Assembly (NCBI GenBank): GCA_039923455.1
Contig: JBDTCS010000081.1
Span: 1-8,832 of the forward strand
Direction: 5' to 3'
Length of the DNA: 8,832 bases
DNA from: JBDTCS01 sp039923455
GTDB taxonomy: Bacteria > Bacteroidota > Ignavibacteria > Palsa-1295
The notes beneath the pieces were generated by a model that did no database searches, was not told the DNA's origin, and saw nothing but the letters and a program-made list of their open reading frames with translations. Shown piece by piece: positions 1-7,107 of the stretch. The position numbers and the translations under genes were made by a program. How positions within the stretch are numbered: position 1 is the stretch's first letter; the number at the start of each line of letters is the position of its first letter.

Positions 1-485
1 TCAGCGATCTCGGAATGCGAATACCCTTGAAAAAAAGCAAGATCGATGAGCATTCGCTGATCCTCCGGAAGCGTGCTCAGTGCTGATGAGATGTGGGCTT
101 GCTCCTCAGCTCGGGAAGTCCCTGCCCAAGGGCTATCTTCCTGATCAGAGACAAATTCCTGACTCCGAATCGCCGAATCATCCGGAATGGAGATCTCTGC
201 CTGCTTTTCGCGGTTACGCTTCGAGCGAAGCATATTTATCGCCCGATTGTGACTGATACGCACCAGCCAGTTCTTCACCGTTCCGAGTGCAGGCTGATAC
301 GTGCTCGCTTTTCTCCAAACTTGCACGAAGACCTCCTGGAGAATGTCCTCCGCATCGTCCGTTTCGTGCAAAATACTGACCGCAGTGCCGAAGAGCAACT
401 TGGCATAACGATCATAGAGCTGCGAAAGGGCGCGTTCATCCTGCGACGCTATTTTGCTCAGAAGTTCTTGATCCGTGATCTGCAT
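1..485 (-). CDS. ECF-type RNA polymerase sigma factor (3' end cut by window edge)
   Basis: Reading the minus strand from the ATG at 485-483 gives an open frame of 161 codons that reaches the window edge without a stop. Region 2 of a sigma-70 family ECF factor lies at about residues 21-90. It includes DAEDILQEVFVQVWRKA (residues 44-60, region 2.2, core polymerase contact) and the WLVRISHNRAINMLRSKR stretch (residues 73-90, regions 2.3-2.4, -10 recognition). A variable acidic linker follows, then the start of region 4 (ALSTLPEDQRMLIDLAFFQGYSHSEIA, residues 135-161), whose helix-turn-helix is cut off. In this family the protein directs RNA polymerase to a small regulon and is usually held by an anti-sigma factor encoded nearby; any such gene is outside the window. 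The SigK-like look is an impression only. It is divergent from kdsB. No strong Shine-Dalgarno sequence precedes the start; an upstream ATG at 494-492 is followed at once by a stop, so 485 is the reasonable start. Confidence 0.93.
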   Translation of the reverse strand, partial: MQITDQELLSKIASQDERALSQLYDRYAKLLFGTAVSILHETDDAEDILQEVFVQVWRKASTYQPALGTVKNWLVRISHNRAINMLRSKRNREKQAEISIPDDSAIRSQEFVSDQEDSPWAGTSRAEEQAHISSALSTLPEDQRMLIDLAFFQGYSHSEIA

Positions 486-511
486 TCTACATAGGGCCTA
501 ATTTTCTTCTT

Positions 512-519
512 CAAAAATA
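512..519 (-). promoter_or_regulatory. Candidate TAnnTTTG -7 box upstream of the sigma factor gene
   Basis: On the minus strand this reads TATTTTTG, matching the TAnnTTTG -7 element known from Bacteroidota primary sigma factor promoters. It lies 26 bases upstream of the sigma gene start. I do not see a clear TTG -33 element at the expected distance, so the promoter is tentative. Confidence 0.35.
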
Positions 520-574
520 CGACTATTGGAGCCGCTACCTATCATTTCCGTTTACCCTTTAACCTTGGAGAAAC

Positions 575-606
575 TGGCCATCGTAGAACCCACGGGCGTA
601 TTTTTG
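575..606 (+). promoter_or_regulatory. Candidate Bacteroidota-type promoter for kdsB
   Basis: TTG at 575-577 and TATTTTTG at 599-606 are separated by 21 bases, close to the TTTG-N(about 19)-TAnnTTTG layout of Bacteroidota promoters. The -7 box ends 26 bases before the kdsB ATG, leaving a short leader. The same octamer occurs on the opposite strand at 512-519, so the divergent spacer may fire both ways. This is a sequence match only. Confidence 0.4.
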
Positions 607-632
607 CTCAGAACAACAACAAACCTGCAAAT

Positions 633-1388
633 ATGAAGACCGCTATCATCATCCCTTCGCGTTACGGCTCGACTCGTCTGCCTCAAAAAGCGCTGATCGA
701 GATTCGTGGTAAGACACTCACCCAACACGTCTACGACCGCTGCAAATTGGCAGAGGGTGTTGATGAAGTATTTGTTGCCACTGATCATCCGTCGATTGCG
801 ACTGTCGTTCGAAATTTCGGCGGGACACCACTCATGACCTCGCCCGAGTGTGCATCCGGAACCGACCGCGTTGCGCAAGCCTCGCTTCAACTACCGAACG
901 AGTATGATGTGATTATCAACGTACAAGGCGATGAACCGCTCATCGCACCGGAAGTGATCAGTGCACTTGCGCGATTGATGTCGAGCGATTCCGGCATCGC
1001 AGTTTCAACTCCTATCACGTTGATTCAGAAACCAGTCGATCTGATAAATCCCAATATTGTAAAAGTTGTCCGAGACACATTTGGAAATGCACTCTATTTT
1101 TCAAGATCAGCGATTCCATTTCTCAGAGATTCTGCACTGACCGAAACTTGGATTCAAGAGTTCGCGTACTACAAGCACATCGGCGTTTACGCCTATCGCC
1201 GTGAGACACTGAAACGTTTTGTGGAGTTGAGCGAAGGTTCGCTTGAACTTGCCGAACGCCTCGAGCAGCTCCGGTTGCTCGAAGCGGGTATTCCTATCAG
1301 ATGCGTGCCTGTCGATTATGAATCGGTTGCTGTTGACACACAGGCAGATGTACACATCATCGAAACGCTACTCGACGAACTCCAATAA
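633..1388 (+). CDS. kdsB: 3-deoxy-manno-octulosonate cytidylyltransferase (CMP-Kdo synthetase)
   Basis: The 251-residue product has the usual KdsB length and motif order. KdsB joins CTP and Kdo to give CMP-Kdo, the activated sugar added to lipid A during lipopolysaccharide core synthesis, and acts in the cytoplasm. Visible motifs are the N-terminal nucleotide-binding IPSRYGSTRLPQKAL (residues 7-21), SGTDRV (75-80), NVQGDEPLI (96-104) with the metal-binding Asp, YFSRSAIPF (155-163), KHIGVYAYRRETL (181-193) and LAERLEQLRLLEAG (206-219). The ATG start directly precedes the conserved N-terminus; there is no Shine-Dalgarno sequence (the preceding bases are aaacctgcaaat). The gene shows that the host makes Kdo-containing lipopolysaccharide. 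Its last codons and stop are duplicated in tandem immediately downstream. A class V PLP enzyme follows on the same strand after 41 bases and may be cotranscribed, although the functions are not obviously linked. Confidence 0.97.
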   Translation: MKTAIIIPSRYGSTRLPQKALIEIRGKTLTQHVYDRCKLAEGVDEVFVATDHPSIATVVRNFGGTPLMTSPECASGTDRVAQASLQLPNEYDVIINVQGDEPLIAPEVISALARLMSSDSGIAVSTPITLIQKPVDLINPNIVKVVRDTFGNALYFSRSAIPFLRDSALTETWIQEFAYYKHIGVYAYRRETLKRFVELSEGSLELAERLEQLRLLEAGIPIRCVPVDYESVAVDTQADVHIIETLLDELQ

Positions 1389-1429
1389 GAACAACGCTAC
1401 TCGACGAACTCCAATAAGAACAACACTAC
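1364..1429 (+). repeat. 29-base tandem duplication covering the kdsB stop codon
   Basis: Bases 1364-1392 and 1393-1421 are identical over 29 bases by direct alignment. A partial third copy (aacactac, one mismatch) runs from 1422 to the base before the next ATG at 1430. The first copy contains the last codons and TAA stop of kdsB; the second lies in the spacer. Because 29 is not a multiple of three and copy 2 follows the stop, KdsB itself is unchanged. Without the extra copy the spacer would be 12 bases instead of 41, so the event lengthens the junction between two same-strand genes. Confidence 0.95.
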
Positions 1430-2551
1430 ATGACGCACGAAGAAGCTCGCAAACAATTTCCGCACACATGGAGCGACATGGTTTATTTAAACCATGCAGC
1501 AGTCTCACCAATGTCTTTTCGAGTGCGTGATGCGGTGGACAAATACCTGACCAGGCGCGCACTCAAAGGGATCGAGCCATATCCTTGGGCACAGAAAATG
1601 GCACTCGAGACGAAGCAAATGCTCGGCACACTGCTCCATGCTGATCCACATCAGATTGCGTTCGTGCTTAATACAAGCGATGGTATCAATGTGCTTGCGA
1701 GTGGCCTTGACTGGAAAGCGGGCGACCGTGTGTTGCTCAACGGACTCGAATTTCCTTCGAACAAATATCCGTTTCTGAATTTACAACGCCGTGGTGTGAT
1801 CATTGATATTGTTGCGCCAAAAGATTACAAGATCACTCCCGAGCAAATCCGTGCTGCGATTCGGCCTGAGACAAAACTCGTGTCCATCAGCTTTGTGCAA
1901 TTCCTCACCGGTGCTCGCTCAGACTTGCATGCTATTGGTGCGATATGCAAAGCGCATGATATACTCTTTTGTGTCGATGCGATTCAAGGCATTCCACATT
2001 CTGCAATCGACGTCGAGAGAGCGAATATAGATTTTCTTGCTTCAGGCTCGCATAAGTGGCTGATGGCTCCGGAAGGAACAGGCTTTATATATGTTGGCAA
2101 ACGAGCGCAAGAGAAAATTCATCAAGGCAATCTCGGCTGGACGAGCGTGGTCGATCCATTTGATTTTGTCCCGCATCAAGAGCGACTCCGTCCAGACGCG
2201 GGACGATATGAGAACGGGACGCTAAACTTCATCGGGATTGCCGGCTTGCACGCAGCTCTCGAATTTGTTTTTGAGTTCGGGATTCAAGAAATGGAACGGC
2301 AAGTGCTTGATCTGTCTGGTTATCTGATTGATCGATTGAGTAGCCGCGGGCTGAATGTCTTAACTCCCAAAGATGAGCACGAACATTCCGGTATCGTGAC
2401 GTTCGAAATGGAAAATCCCGACGATGTCTATGAGCGATTGAAGAGCAAGAATATTATTATCTCAACTCGCGAAGGCAAGCTTCGAGCTGCACCACACTTC
2501 TATTGCAACGAAGAAGATGTTCGGAAGTTATACGTCGAGCTGTTCGCATAA
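1430..2551 (+). CDS. Class V aminotransferase-fold PLP-dependent enzyme
   Basis: This 373-residue protein belongs to the fold-type I class V family that includes cysteine desulfurases, selenocysteine lyases and isopenicillin N epimerase-like enzymes. The PLP site is visible: the aspartate contacting the pyridine ring in CVDAIQG (Asp183) and the Schiff-base lysine in SGSHKWLMAPEGTGF (Lys209). NHAAVSPMS near the N-terminus (residues 21-29) and the RYENGTLNF stretch (259-267) are also typical. The position where SufS/CsdB enzymes carry the catalytic cysteine loop reads STREGKLRAAPHFYC (345-359), with no cysteine in the RxGxxxR segment, so true cysteine desulfurase activity is unlikely; the substrate cannot be assigned. 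Cys359 lies slightly further along. The start is the ATG right after the 29-base duplication, with no Shine-Dalgarno sequence, and the N-terminus aligns well from there. It is convergent with the DUF58 gene, with 21 bases between stops. Confidence 0.9.
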   Translation: MTHEEARKQFPHTWSDMVYLNHAAVSPMSFRVRDAVDKYLTRRALKGIEPYPWAQKMALETKQMLGTLLHADPHQIAFVLNTSDGINVLASGLDWKAGDRVLLNGLEFPSNKYPFLNLQRRGVIIDIVAPKDYKITPEQIRAAIRPETKLVSISFVQFLTGARSDLHAIGAICKAHDILFCVDAIQGIPHSAIDVERANIDFLASGSHKWLMAPEGTGFIYVGKRAQEKIHQGNLGWTSVVDPFDFVPHQERLRPDAGRYENGTLNFIGIAGLHAALEFVFEFGIQEMERQVLDLSGYLIDRLSSRGLNVLTPKDEHEHSGIVTFEMENPDDVYERLKSKNIIISTREGKLRAAPHFYCNEEDVRKLYVELFA

Positions 2552-2572
2552 GAGCGCTTTCCTCTTGCGACC

Positions 2573-3487
2573 TTAGCCCATTCGCTCACGCTTGTGGAGA
2601 TACTCTGCAAGCGCGTGATCGAAGGAAGTTGTTGTGTCGAGCAAAAGATAATCGATGTTCTCGGAGAGCAGTGCACTCTGGAGCCCTTCGACATACTCCG
2701 TAACTGCTTGCTGATAACTCTTTTGCAATTGATACGGCTGCGTGCGCATGATCTCACCCGACTCCATATCCACGATCGTCGCATCGCTTGCCGAAAGCTC
2801 GAACGAACGCTCGATCGGATCGAGAATGTGAAACGCGATCACTTCATGTCCGGCGTGACGAAATAGTCTGAGCGAACTTAGTATCTCATCCGGATCATCC
2901 AGAAAATCACTCAAGACTATGACAAGCCCTCTTCGATTGATTCGCTCGGCCACTCTTCGAAGTGCAATCTGCGTCTTCGTCGATTTCGAAGGTTCATTCA
3001 TCTGCAACACTCGAAGTAACTCTCGCAGGTAACTCTTCTTAAGTCTCGCAGGCATGAACGTACGAAGTTCTTCATCGAACATCGCAAGCCCAACGGCATC
3101 CTGTTGGCGCGTCAAAAGATATGCGAGCGCAGCAGCGAGTAATGTTGCGTAACGATACTTAGTGATCCGATTTTTCGGATCGCCTGAGTAATTCATCGAC
3201 TTCGAAGAATCGACTACTACATACGCCTTGAGATTTGTCTCCTCTTCGTATTGCTTTATATAATAGCGATCGGTCCGCGCATAAAGCTTCCAGTCGATAT
3301 TCCGAATCGCATCGCCGGGCAAGTACGGACGATGCTCGGCAAACTCAACAGAAAATCCGTGATAGGGAGATTTGTGCAGACCTGTGATAAAACCTTCGAC
3401 AACCATACGAGCAACCAACTCCATGTTGCCCAACCCGGAAGCGACCTCGGGTTGGAGATAGTCTGCTTGCTCCGTCTCGATCGACAT
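2573..3487 (-). CDS. DUF58 / von Willebrand A-like domain protein
   Basis: The 304-residue protein shows the DUF58 signature EFAEHRPYLPGDAIRNIDWK (residues 48-67), followed by LYARTDRYYIKQYEEE (68-83). It leads into a vWA-type domain with a MIDAS-like metal site DSSKS (Asp93, Ser95, Ser97). LSDFLDD (192-198) is the later acidic strand end. No membrane segment is seen, fitting the soluble subgroup of about 300 residues. DUF58 proteins usually sit beside a MoxR-type AAA+ ATPase and vWA/BatA-type genes and are thought to act as adaptors or chaperones for metal insertion or envelope processes; the biochemical role is not established. Here the upstream neighbour is hisC, ending 3 bases before this ATG, so translation is probably coupled. 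No MoxR gene is in the window. No Shine-Dalgarno sequence precedes the start, consistent with re-initiation. Confidence 0.92.
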   Translation of the reverse strand: MSIETEQADYLQPEVASGLGNMELVARMVVEGFITGLHKSPYHGFSVEFAEHRPYLPGDAIRNIDWKLYARTDRYYIKQYEEETNLKAYVVVDSSKSMNYSGDPKNRITKYRYATLLAAALAYLLTRQQDAVGLAMFDEELRTFMPARLKKSYLRELLRVLQMNEPSKSTKTQIALRRVAERINRRGLVIVLSDFLDDPDEILSSLRLFRHAGHEVIAFHILDPIERSFELSASDATIVDMESGEIMRTQPYQLQKSYQQAVTEYVEGLQSALLSENIDYLLLDTTTSFDHALAEYLHKRERMG

Positions 3488-3490
3488 GCG

Positions 3491-4603
3491 TTATGCTGCG
3501 TGTGAGTGAATGTCTTCGAGCACTTCCGTCATCGCAAGCACGGCTTTTTCATTTTGCGCTGGAGTGCCGATCGAAATACGAACGCAATTCGGAAGCCCAA
3601 ACCCGGAAAGCGGACGAATGATGATGCCACGTCGTTCCATTTCTGTAACGAGCCTATGCGCACTCTCTTCATCCTCCATCACGAGACAAAAGAAATTTGC
3701 ATTCGTATCGACGAACTTGATTCCGAGTTCACCGAATGCATGACGCAGAAAATGCTTGCCCATCCTATTGATCGCGATCGTCTCGCTCAAGAAGGCATGA
3801 TCATCGATCGCCGCGATTCCTGCAACCTGGCCAGGCCCGCTTGGCTCAAAGGGCAACTTAACTTTTAACATCCAAGCAATGAGCTCCGGCGAGGCAACAC
3901 CAAATCCAATCCGTATCGAGGCAAGCCCATGCGATTTTGAGAACGTCCGAAGCGTAATCACATTCGGTAATCGTGCTGCAAGCAACGAAGGGTAATTCGC
4001 GAATTCATCGATCGCAAAGTCATAATATGCTTCGTCATAAAGAACGATCACGTGATTCGGCACACGCGCATAAAATTTGTCGAAGGCTGATTGATCAAAG
4101 CATGAACCCGTTGGGTTGTTCGGGTTTGCAATATAGATCAGCCGCGTATTCGGTGTTATGCGGTCGGCCATAGCATCCAGATCATACGCATAGTCCCGCA
4201 AGGGAGCAAGCACAAGTTTCAGACCAAGCGCATTGGCGAGCACATAGAATCCACCAAAGGTCCCTTCGCTTGTGAGTACTTCATCACCCGCTTGCAAAAA
4301 CGTGCGCATCACAGTATTCATCACGCCCTCGCTACCGGAACCTGCGATGAATTCATCGACGTGCATATCATAATGCTTTGCAAGTGCCTCACGCAACGAC
4401 TTTCCGCCGTTGGGATAACTCGCGAGATCTTGCAACGAACGCTCGATCGCACTTATGGCAAGTGGAGAAGCTCCGAGTGGATTCTCATTCGATGCGAGTT
4501 TGATTGCCTCCTCCAAACCATATTCTTCCAATATATCGGCAACCGGCTTACCGGGACGGTAGGCTTTCAGATGAAGAATATGCTCCGGAACAGGAATAGG
4601 CAT
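3491..4603 (-). CDS. hisC: Histidinol-phosphate aminotransferase-like (class I/II PLP enzyme)
   Basis: This 370-residue protein resembles HisC, which transfers an amino group from glutamate to imidazole-acetol phosphate in histidine synthesis. Landmarks are KLASNENPLGASP (residues 35-47), PNNPTG (161-166), LYDEAYYDF (188-196) with the ring-contacting Asp190 and Tyr193, TFSKSHGLASIRIGFG (220-235) with Schiff-base Lys223 and phosphate-binding Arg231, and PLSGFGLPNCVRISIG (331-346) with Arg342 for the substrate carboxylate. The length is normal. I chose the ATG at 4603-4601; a TTG immediately upstream would add only one residue. No other his genes are present, so an aromatic aminotransferase in the same family is possible. 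The stop lies 3 bases before the DUF58 start, suggesting one transcript. The upstream YciI-like gene is on the same strand, 151 bases away. Confidence 0.87.
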   Translation of the reverse strand: MPIPVPEHILHLKAYRPGKPVADILEEYGLEEAIKLASNENPLGASPLAISAIERSLQDLASYPNGGKSLREALAKHYDMHVDEFIAGSGSEGVMNTVMRTFLQAGDEVLTSEGTFGGFYVLANALGLKLVLAPLRDYAYDLDAMADRITPNTRLIYIANPNNPTGSCFDQSAFDKFYARVPNHVIVLYDEAYYDFAIDEFANYPSLLAARLPNVITLRTFSKSHGLASIRIGFGVASPELIAWMLKVKLPFEPSGPGQVAGIAAIDDHAFLSETIAINRMGKHFLRHAFGELGIKFVDTNANFFCLVMEDEESAHRLVTEMERRGIIIRPLSGFGLPNCVRISIGTPAQNEKAVLAMTEVLEDIHSHAA

Positions 4604-4642
4604 CAAGTCTTGCGTTTTGGATTCTAAATATTCGGGCGCTCA

Positions 4643-4789
4643 CTATTTATGGGCGGAAATAACGGCTCCCCACCAGCTGAGATAAAACGAATTTCCGAGC
4701 ACGCAAATTCCTTCAAAGCCTGCGCTGGCTCGAGGGAAGAGTTTTCCGTGCGCATCAGGCCGGAAATGCTGCATCAAGCGAACCGGCAT
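4643..4789 (-). CDS. Doubtful small ORF between the YciI-like gene and hisC
   Basis: An open frame of 48 codons runs from an ATG at 4789-4787 (a second in-frame ATG at 4774) to a TAG at 4643. It overlaps the last 35 bases of the YciI-like gene in another frame. The hydrophobic part reads GFEGICVLGNSFYLSWWGAV, followed by ISAHK and the stop. I do not recognise it. It could be a short translated leader before hisC, the 3' remnant of a decayed gene, or chance. No ribosome binding site is evident. It is listed because it fills most of the otherwise empty 4604-4754 gap, whose remaining bases show nothing else I can name. Confidence 0.2.
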   Translation of the reverse strand: MPVRLMQHFRPDAHGKLFPRASAGFEGICVLGNSFYLSWWGAVISAHK

Positions 4790-5051
4790 GCATTGTCACT
4801 GTGAATTCATTTACTTCGTAGTCCGCAACTCCATTCAGAAAGAAGGGATCCTGCGCTATGAAAGCATCCACTCGCGCACGCTCCTCTGCCCGAGCCCAAA
4901 GCACGCCGGCGGTGCGAGGGACGAATGGACCTGAGAACATCAGATCTCCGGAAGCGTAGAGCGTCTTCAGATACGCGCGGTGTGCGGGTGTATGCTCCTC
5001 GACGACCTCGATGGGTACTTTATAGCGCAATAAGATGAGAAAATTCTTCAT
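4755..5051 (-). CDS. YciI family protein
   Basis: The 98-residue product matches the YciI family (ferredoxin-like alpha/beta fold, often dimeric). It starts MKNFLILLRYKVPIEVVEEH and includes PAHRAYL with His24, SGDLMFSGPFVPRTAGVL (residues 34-51) with Asp36 and the SGP turn, and AQDPFFLNGVADYEVNEF (66-83). The His-Asp pair is the putative active site in family members, but the reaction is unknown for most of them; some relatives resemble muconolactone isomerase-type or dehydrochlorinase-like folds. The length is standard, so the protein looks complete. There is no Shine-Dalgarno sequence before the ATG. A near-match to the -7 box (TAGATTTA, minus strand, 5063-5070) lies just upstream. The gene is divergent from the solute-binding lipoprotein and may lead the transcript into hisC and DUF58, though 151 bases separate it from hisC. 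Confidence 0.9.
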   Translation of the reverse strand: MKNFLILLRYKVPIEVVEEHTPAHRAYLKTLYASGDLMFSGPFVPRTAGVLWARAEERARVDAFIAQDPFFLNGVADYEVNEFTVTMHAGSLDAAFPA

Positions 5052-5135
5052 GTCAATTTGGTTAAATCTATGCTATATCCGTGGTATGAATCCTCGGCAC
5101 GATGCGCTCTGCGCCGAAATCGCGTCATTCGTGCG

Positions 5136-5143
5136 TAGATTTG
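5136..5143 (+). promoter_or_regulatory. Candidate TAnnTTTG -7 box for the solute-binding protein gene
   Basis: TAGATTTG on the plus strand matches the Bacteroidota -7 consensus and lies 71 bases before the ATG at 5215. No TTG -33 element is seen at the usual distance, so the support is weak. The rest of the 163-base divergent spacer shows no other clear motif. Confidence 0.3.
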
Positions 5144-5214
5144 CTTCGAATCGTGAGTGTGTGCCGACCTCAAGGGTGTCAAAATAAATTACTTCTTACC
5201 AAGTTCATTTTTCG

Positions 5215-7020
5215 ATGAATAGATTCCATAAGATACAAACAGCGCTGCTTCTCACGGCTTCGGCCTGCCTGCTTTTTTCAGCATGTGCAAAGAGTGGGAA
5301 GAACGTATCGAGTGCCAACCGAGTGGTCATTCATAATCTCTCCGACTTCGAGAGTCTCAACCCGTTCAACTCCACCGACGCGAACTCGACTTATGCAGAA
5401 GAGCAGATTTTCGATCGACTGATCCACATCAATCCGAAGACGCTCGAATATAATATTCCGTGGCTTGCTGAAGCAATGCCGGAGGAATCGGCTGATCACA
5501 TGACGTTCGATTTCAAAATCCGAAAAGATATCAAGTGGGCCGATGGCAAGCCGCTCACCGGTGACGACGTGATTTTTAGCCTCAAGGCGCTCAAGAATCC
5601 GCTGAATACATCTTCTGCCCAAAAGCGAACGTATGTCGATTACATTCACAGCGCAGAGTTCATCGACGGCGATCATTTTCGTGTGCGATTCAAAATGGCC
5701 AAGCCATATTTTCTCGTCATGCAGGCCCGTTTCGGCGATGTGTTCTATATTTTACCAAAGCACATCTTCGATCCGAAGGGATTAACGGATCAGTATTCGT
5801 GGGATGACATTGCCTCGATCGTCGAGAAGCCAAAACCGGTAGAGTTGGATAGCGCAAAGATCGCAACGCTGCACTTTAATCCGATCATGCAAGAATTTGC
5901 AACCGAGTTCACAGCAACGGAAACCGGCCGCACAAAACAATATTTACAAGGCAGCGGACCCTACAAATTTGACGAATGGGTTACGCAGCAATACGTTCGA
6001 TTCGTGAAGAATCCGAACTATGTCAATCATTGGGGCCCCCTTGGTGAAGCACATCCTGATACACTGATCTACAAAACCATCAGCGACTGGAATTCTGCTG
6101 TGACGGCTCTCAAATCTCACGACATGGATGTCATCGGTCAACTGCAAGCGCCGTACTACGTGAAGATCGATACCGGAGCAAAGACACAGTTACAAAAAAC
6201 CTCCTTCTTTTTGCCGCAGTATACGTTCCTCGGATTCAATCAGAAGAATCCGATATTCCGTGACCCCAAAGTTCGACTTGCGCTGGCATATCTTGTTGAC
6301 CGCAAAACGATGATCGACAAGATATTGTACGGCCTTGCAAAGCCAACGCAATCACCTACATTCTTTGGTCGCCCGGAATTCAATGGCGATCTCCCCGAGA
6401 TCCCATTTGATCCAAACCGTGCGAAAGCACTGCTCGATTCGCTCGGCTGGCGGGATTCGGATGGTGATGGAATTCTCGACAAAGTCATTGACGGTAAAAA
6501 AACTGCCTTTAAGTTTACGTTTCTGGTCAATGCCGGCAACGAGACGCGCAAACGAATTCTCCTTGTGGTTGCTGAATCGATGCGCAAAGTTGGAATCAGC
6601 GCAGAGGTTAGTGCGACGGAATGGTCGATCTATCTCAGCCGCATGCGCGATCATCAATTCGATGCACACTTCGGCGCCTGGATCAGCGATCCGTACGAGA
6701 CGGACAACTACCAACTCTATCACTCGTCACAGGCCACGAATCGTGGATCGAACTACGACTCCTACACGAGCCCAAGAGCAGATAGGTTAATGGAGCAGAT
6801 TCGCGCCGAACCGGATATCGCAAAGCGACTACCGATGCAACGTGAATTACAACGTATCTTCTATGAGGATCAAACAGAGTGCTTTCTTTGGGTGCCGGAA
6901 AATTCCGCCGCATACACCGATCGCTTTGACAATGTGAGTTGGAATGCATACCGACCAGGCTACGATCCGGCGTATTGGAGCATTCGAGGTGCAGCAGGTG
7001 TCGCGCAAGTGAATCAGTAG
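5215..7020 (+). CDS. ABC transporter solute-binding lipoprotein, peptide/opine family (SBP_bac_5)
   Basis: This 601-residue protein fits family 5 extracellular solute-binding proteins (DppA/OppA type), which capture peptides, nickel complexes or similar ligands for an ABC importer. The N-terminus is a lipoprotein signal: basic MNRFHK, a hydrophobic run, then LLFSAC with probable lipidated Cys24 (Phe at -3 is non-classical; Cys18 is a weaker alternative). The family signature is RKDIKWADGKPLTGDDVIFS (residues 103-122). Other typical blocks are GSGPYKFDEW (246-255), FRDPKVRLALAYLVDRKTMI (348-367), AKALLDSLGW (403-412) and the C-terminal lobe with HFGAWISDPYETDNY (485-499). DSDGDGILD (414-422) is an acidic calcium-loop-like insertion also seen in relatives. 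No permease or ATPase genes are adjacent, so the partner importer and ligand are unknown. There is no Shine-Dalgarno sequence; the start is fixed by the signal peptide. A strong terminator follows. Confidence 0.93.
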   Translation: MNRFHKIQTALLLTASACLLFSACAKSGKNVSSANRVVIHNLSDFESLNPFNSTDANSTYAEEQIFDRLIHINPKTLEYNIPWLAEAMPEESADHMTFDFKIRKDIKWADGKPLTGDDVIFSLKALKNPLNTSSAQKRTYVDYIHSAEFIDGDHFRVRFKMAKPYFLVMQARFGDVFYILPKHIFDPKGLTDQYSWDDIASIVEKPKPVELDSAKIATLHFNPIMQEFATEFTATETGRTKQYLQGSGPYKFDEWVTQQYVRFVKNPNYVNHWGPLGEAHPDTLIYKTISDWNSAVTALKSHDMDVIGQLQAPYYVKIDTGAKTQLQKTSFFLPQYTFLGFNQKNPIFRDPKVRLALAYLVDRKTMIDKILYGLAKPTQSPTFFGRPEFNGDLPEIPFDPNRAKALLDSLGWRDSDGDGILDKVIDGKKTAFKFTFLVNAGNETRKRILLVVAESMRKVGISAEVSATEWSIYLSRMRDHQFDAHFGAWISDPYETDNYQLYHSSQATNRGSNYDSYTSPRADRLMEQIRAEPDIAKRLPMQRELQRIFYEDQTECFLWVPENSAAYTDRFDNVSWNAYRPGYDPAYWSIRGAAGVAQVNQ

Positions 7021-7044
7021 TTTGCGAGATCATAGAAGATTAAA

Positions 7045-7077
7045 AGGTGGCTCGAGCATATCGAGCCACCTCTTTTT
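7045..7077. terminator. Strong hairpin terminator between convergent genes
   Basis: A perfect 11-base-pair stem (7045-7055 with 7061-7071, arms AGGTGGCTCGA and TCGAGCCACCT) encloses a 5-base loop. On the plus strand it is followed by CTTTTT, a classic intrinsic terminator 24 bases after the solute-binding protein stop. On the minus strand the stem is followed by TTTAA, so it may also stop transcripts of the secreted-protein gene that ends at 7108, though less efficiently. Confidence 0.93.
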
Positions 7078-7107
7078 ATAAACTTATTAAGCAGGTTACT
7101 ATGGATC

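Noticed and set aside
93..494. Plus-strand ORF of 133 codons
   Set aside because: It is antisense to the clear ECF sigma factor frame and has no recognisable domain; it is a shadow frame.
2545..2569. Imperfect hairpin (CGC, bulge, AAGAG paired with CTCTTGCG) between the convergent genes
   Set aside because: The stem is short and bulged, with no T-run on either strand; too weak to call a terminator.
3506..3868. Plus-strand ORFs opposite hisC, and similar ones opposite DUF58 and the solute-binding protein
   Set aside because: They lie wholly within well-supported genes on the other strand, with low-complexity or arginine/serine-rich translations typical of shadows.
4755..4774. Frameshift joining YciI to the downstream small ORF
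   Set aside because: YciI is already full length for its family, so there is no need to invoke a frameshift or fusion.
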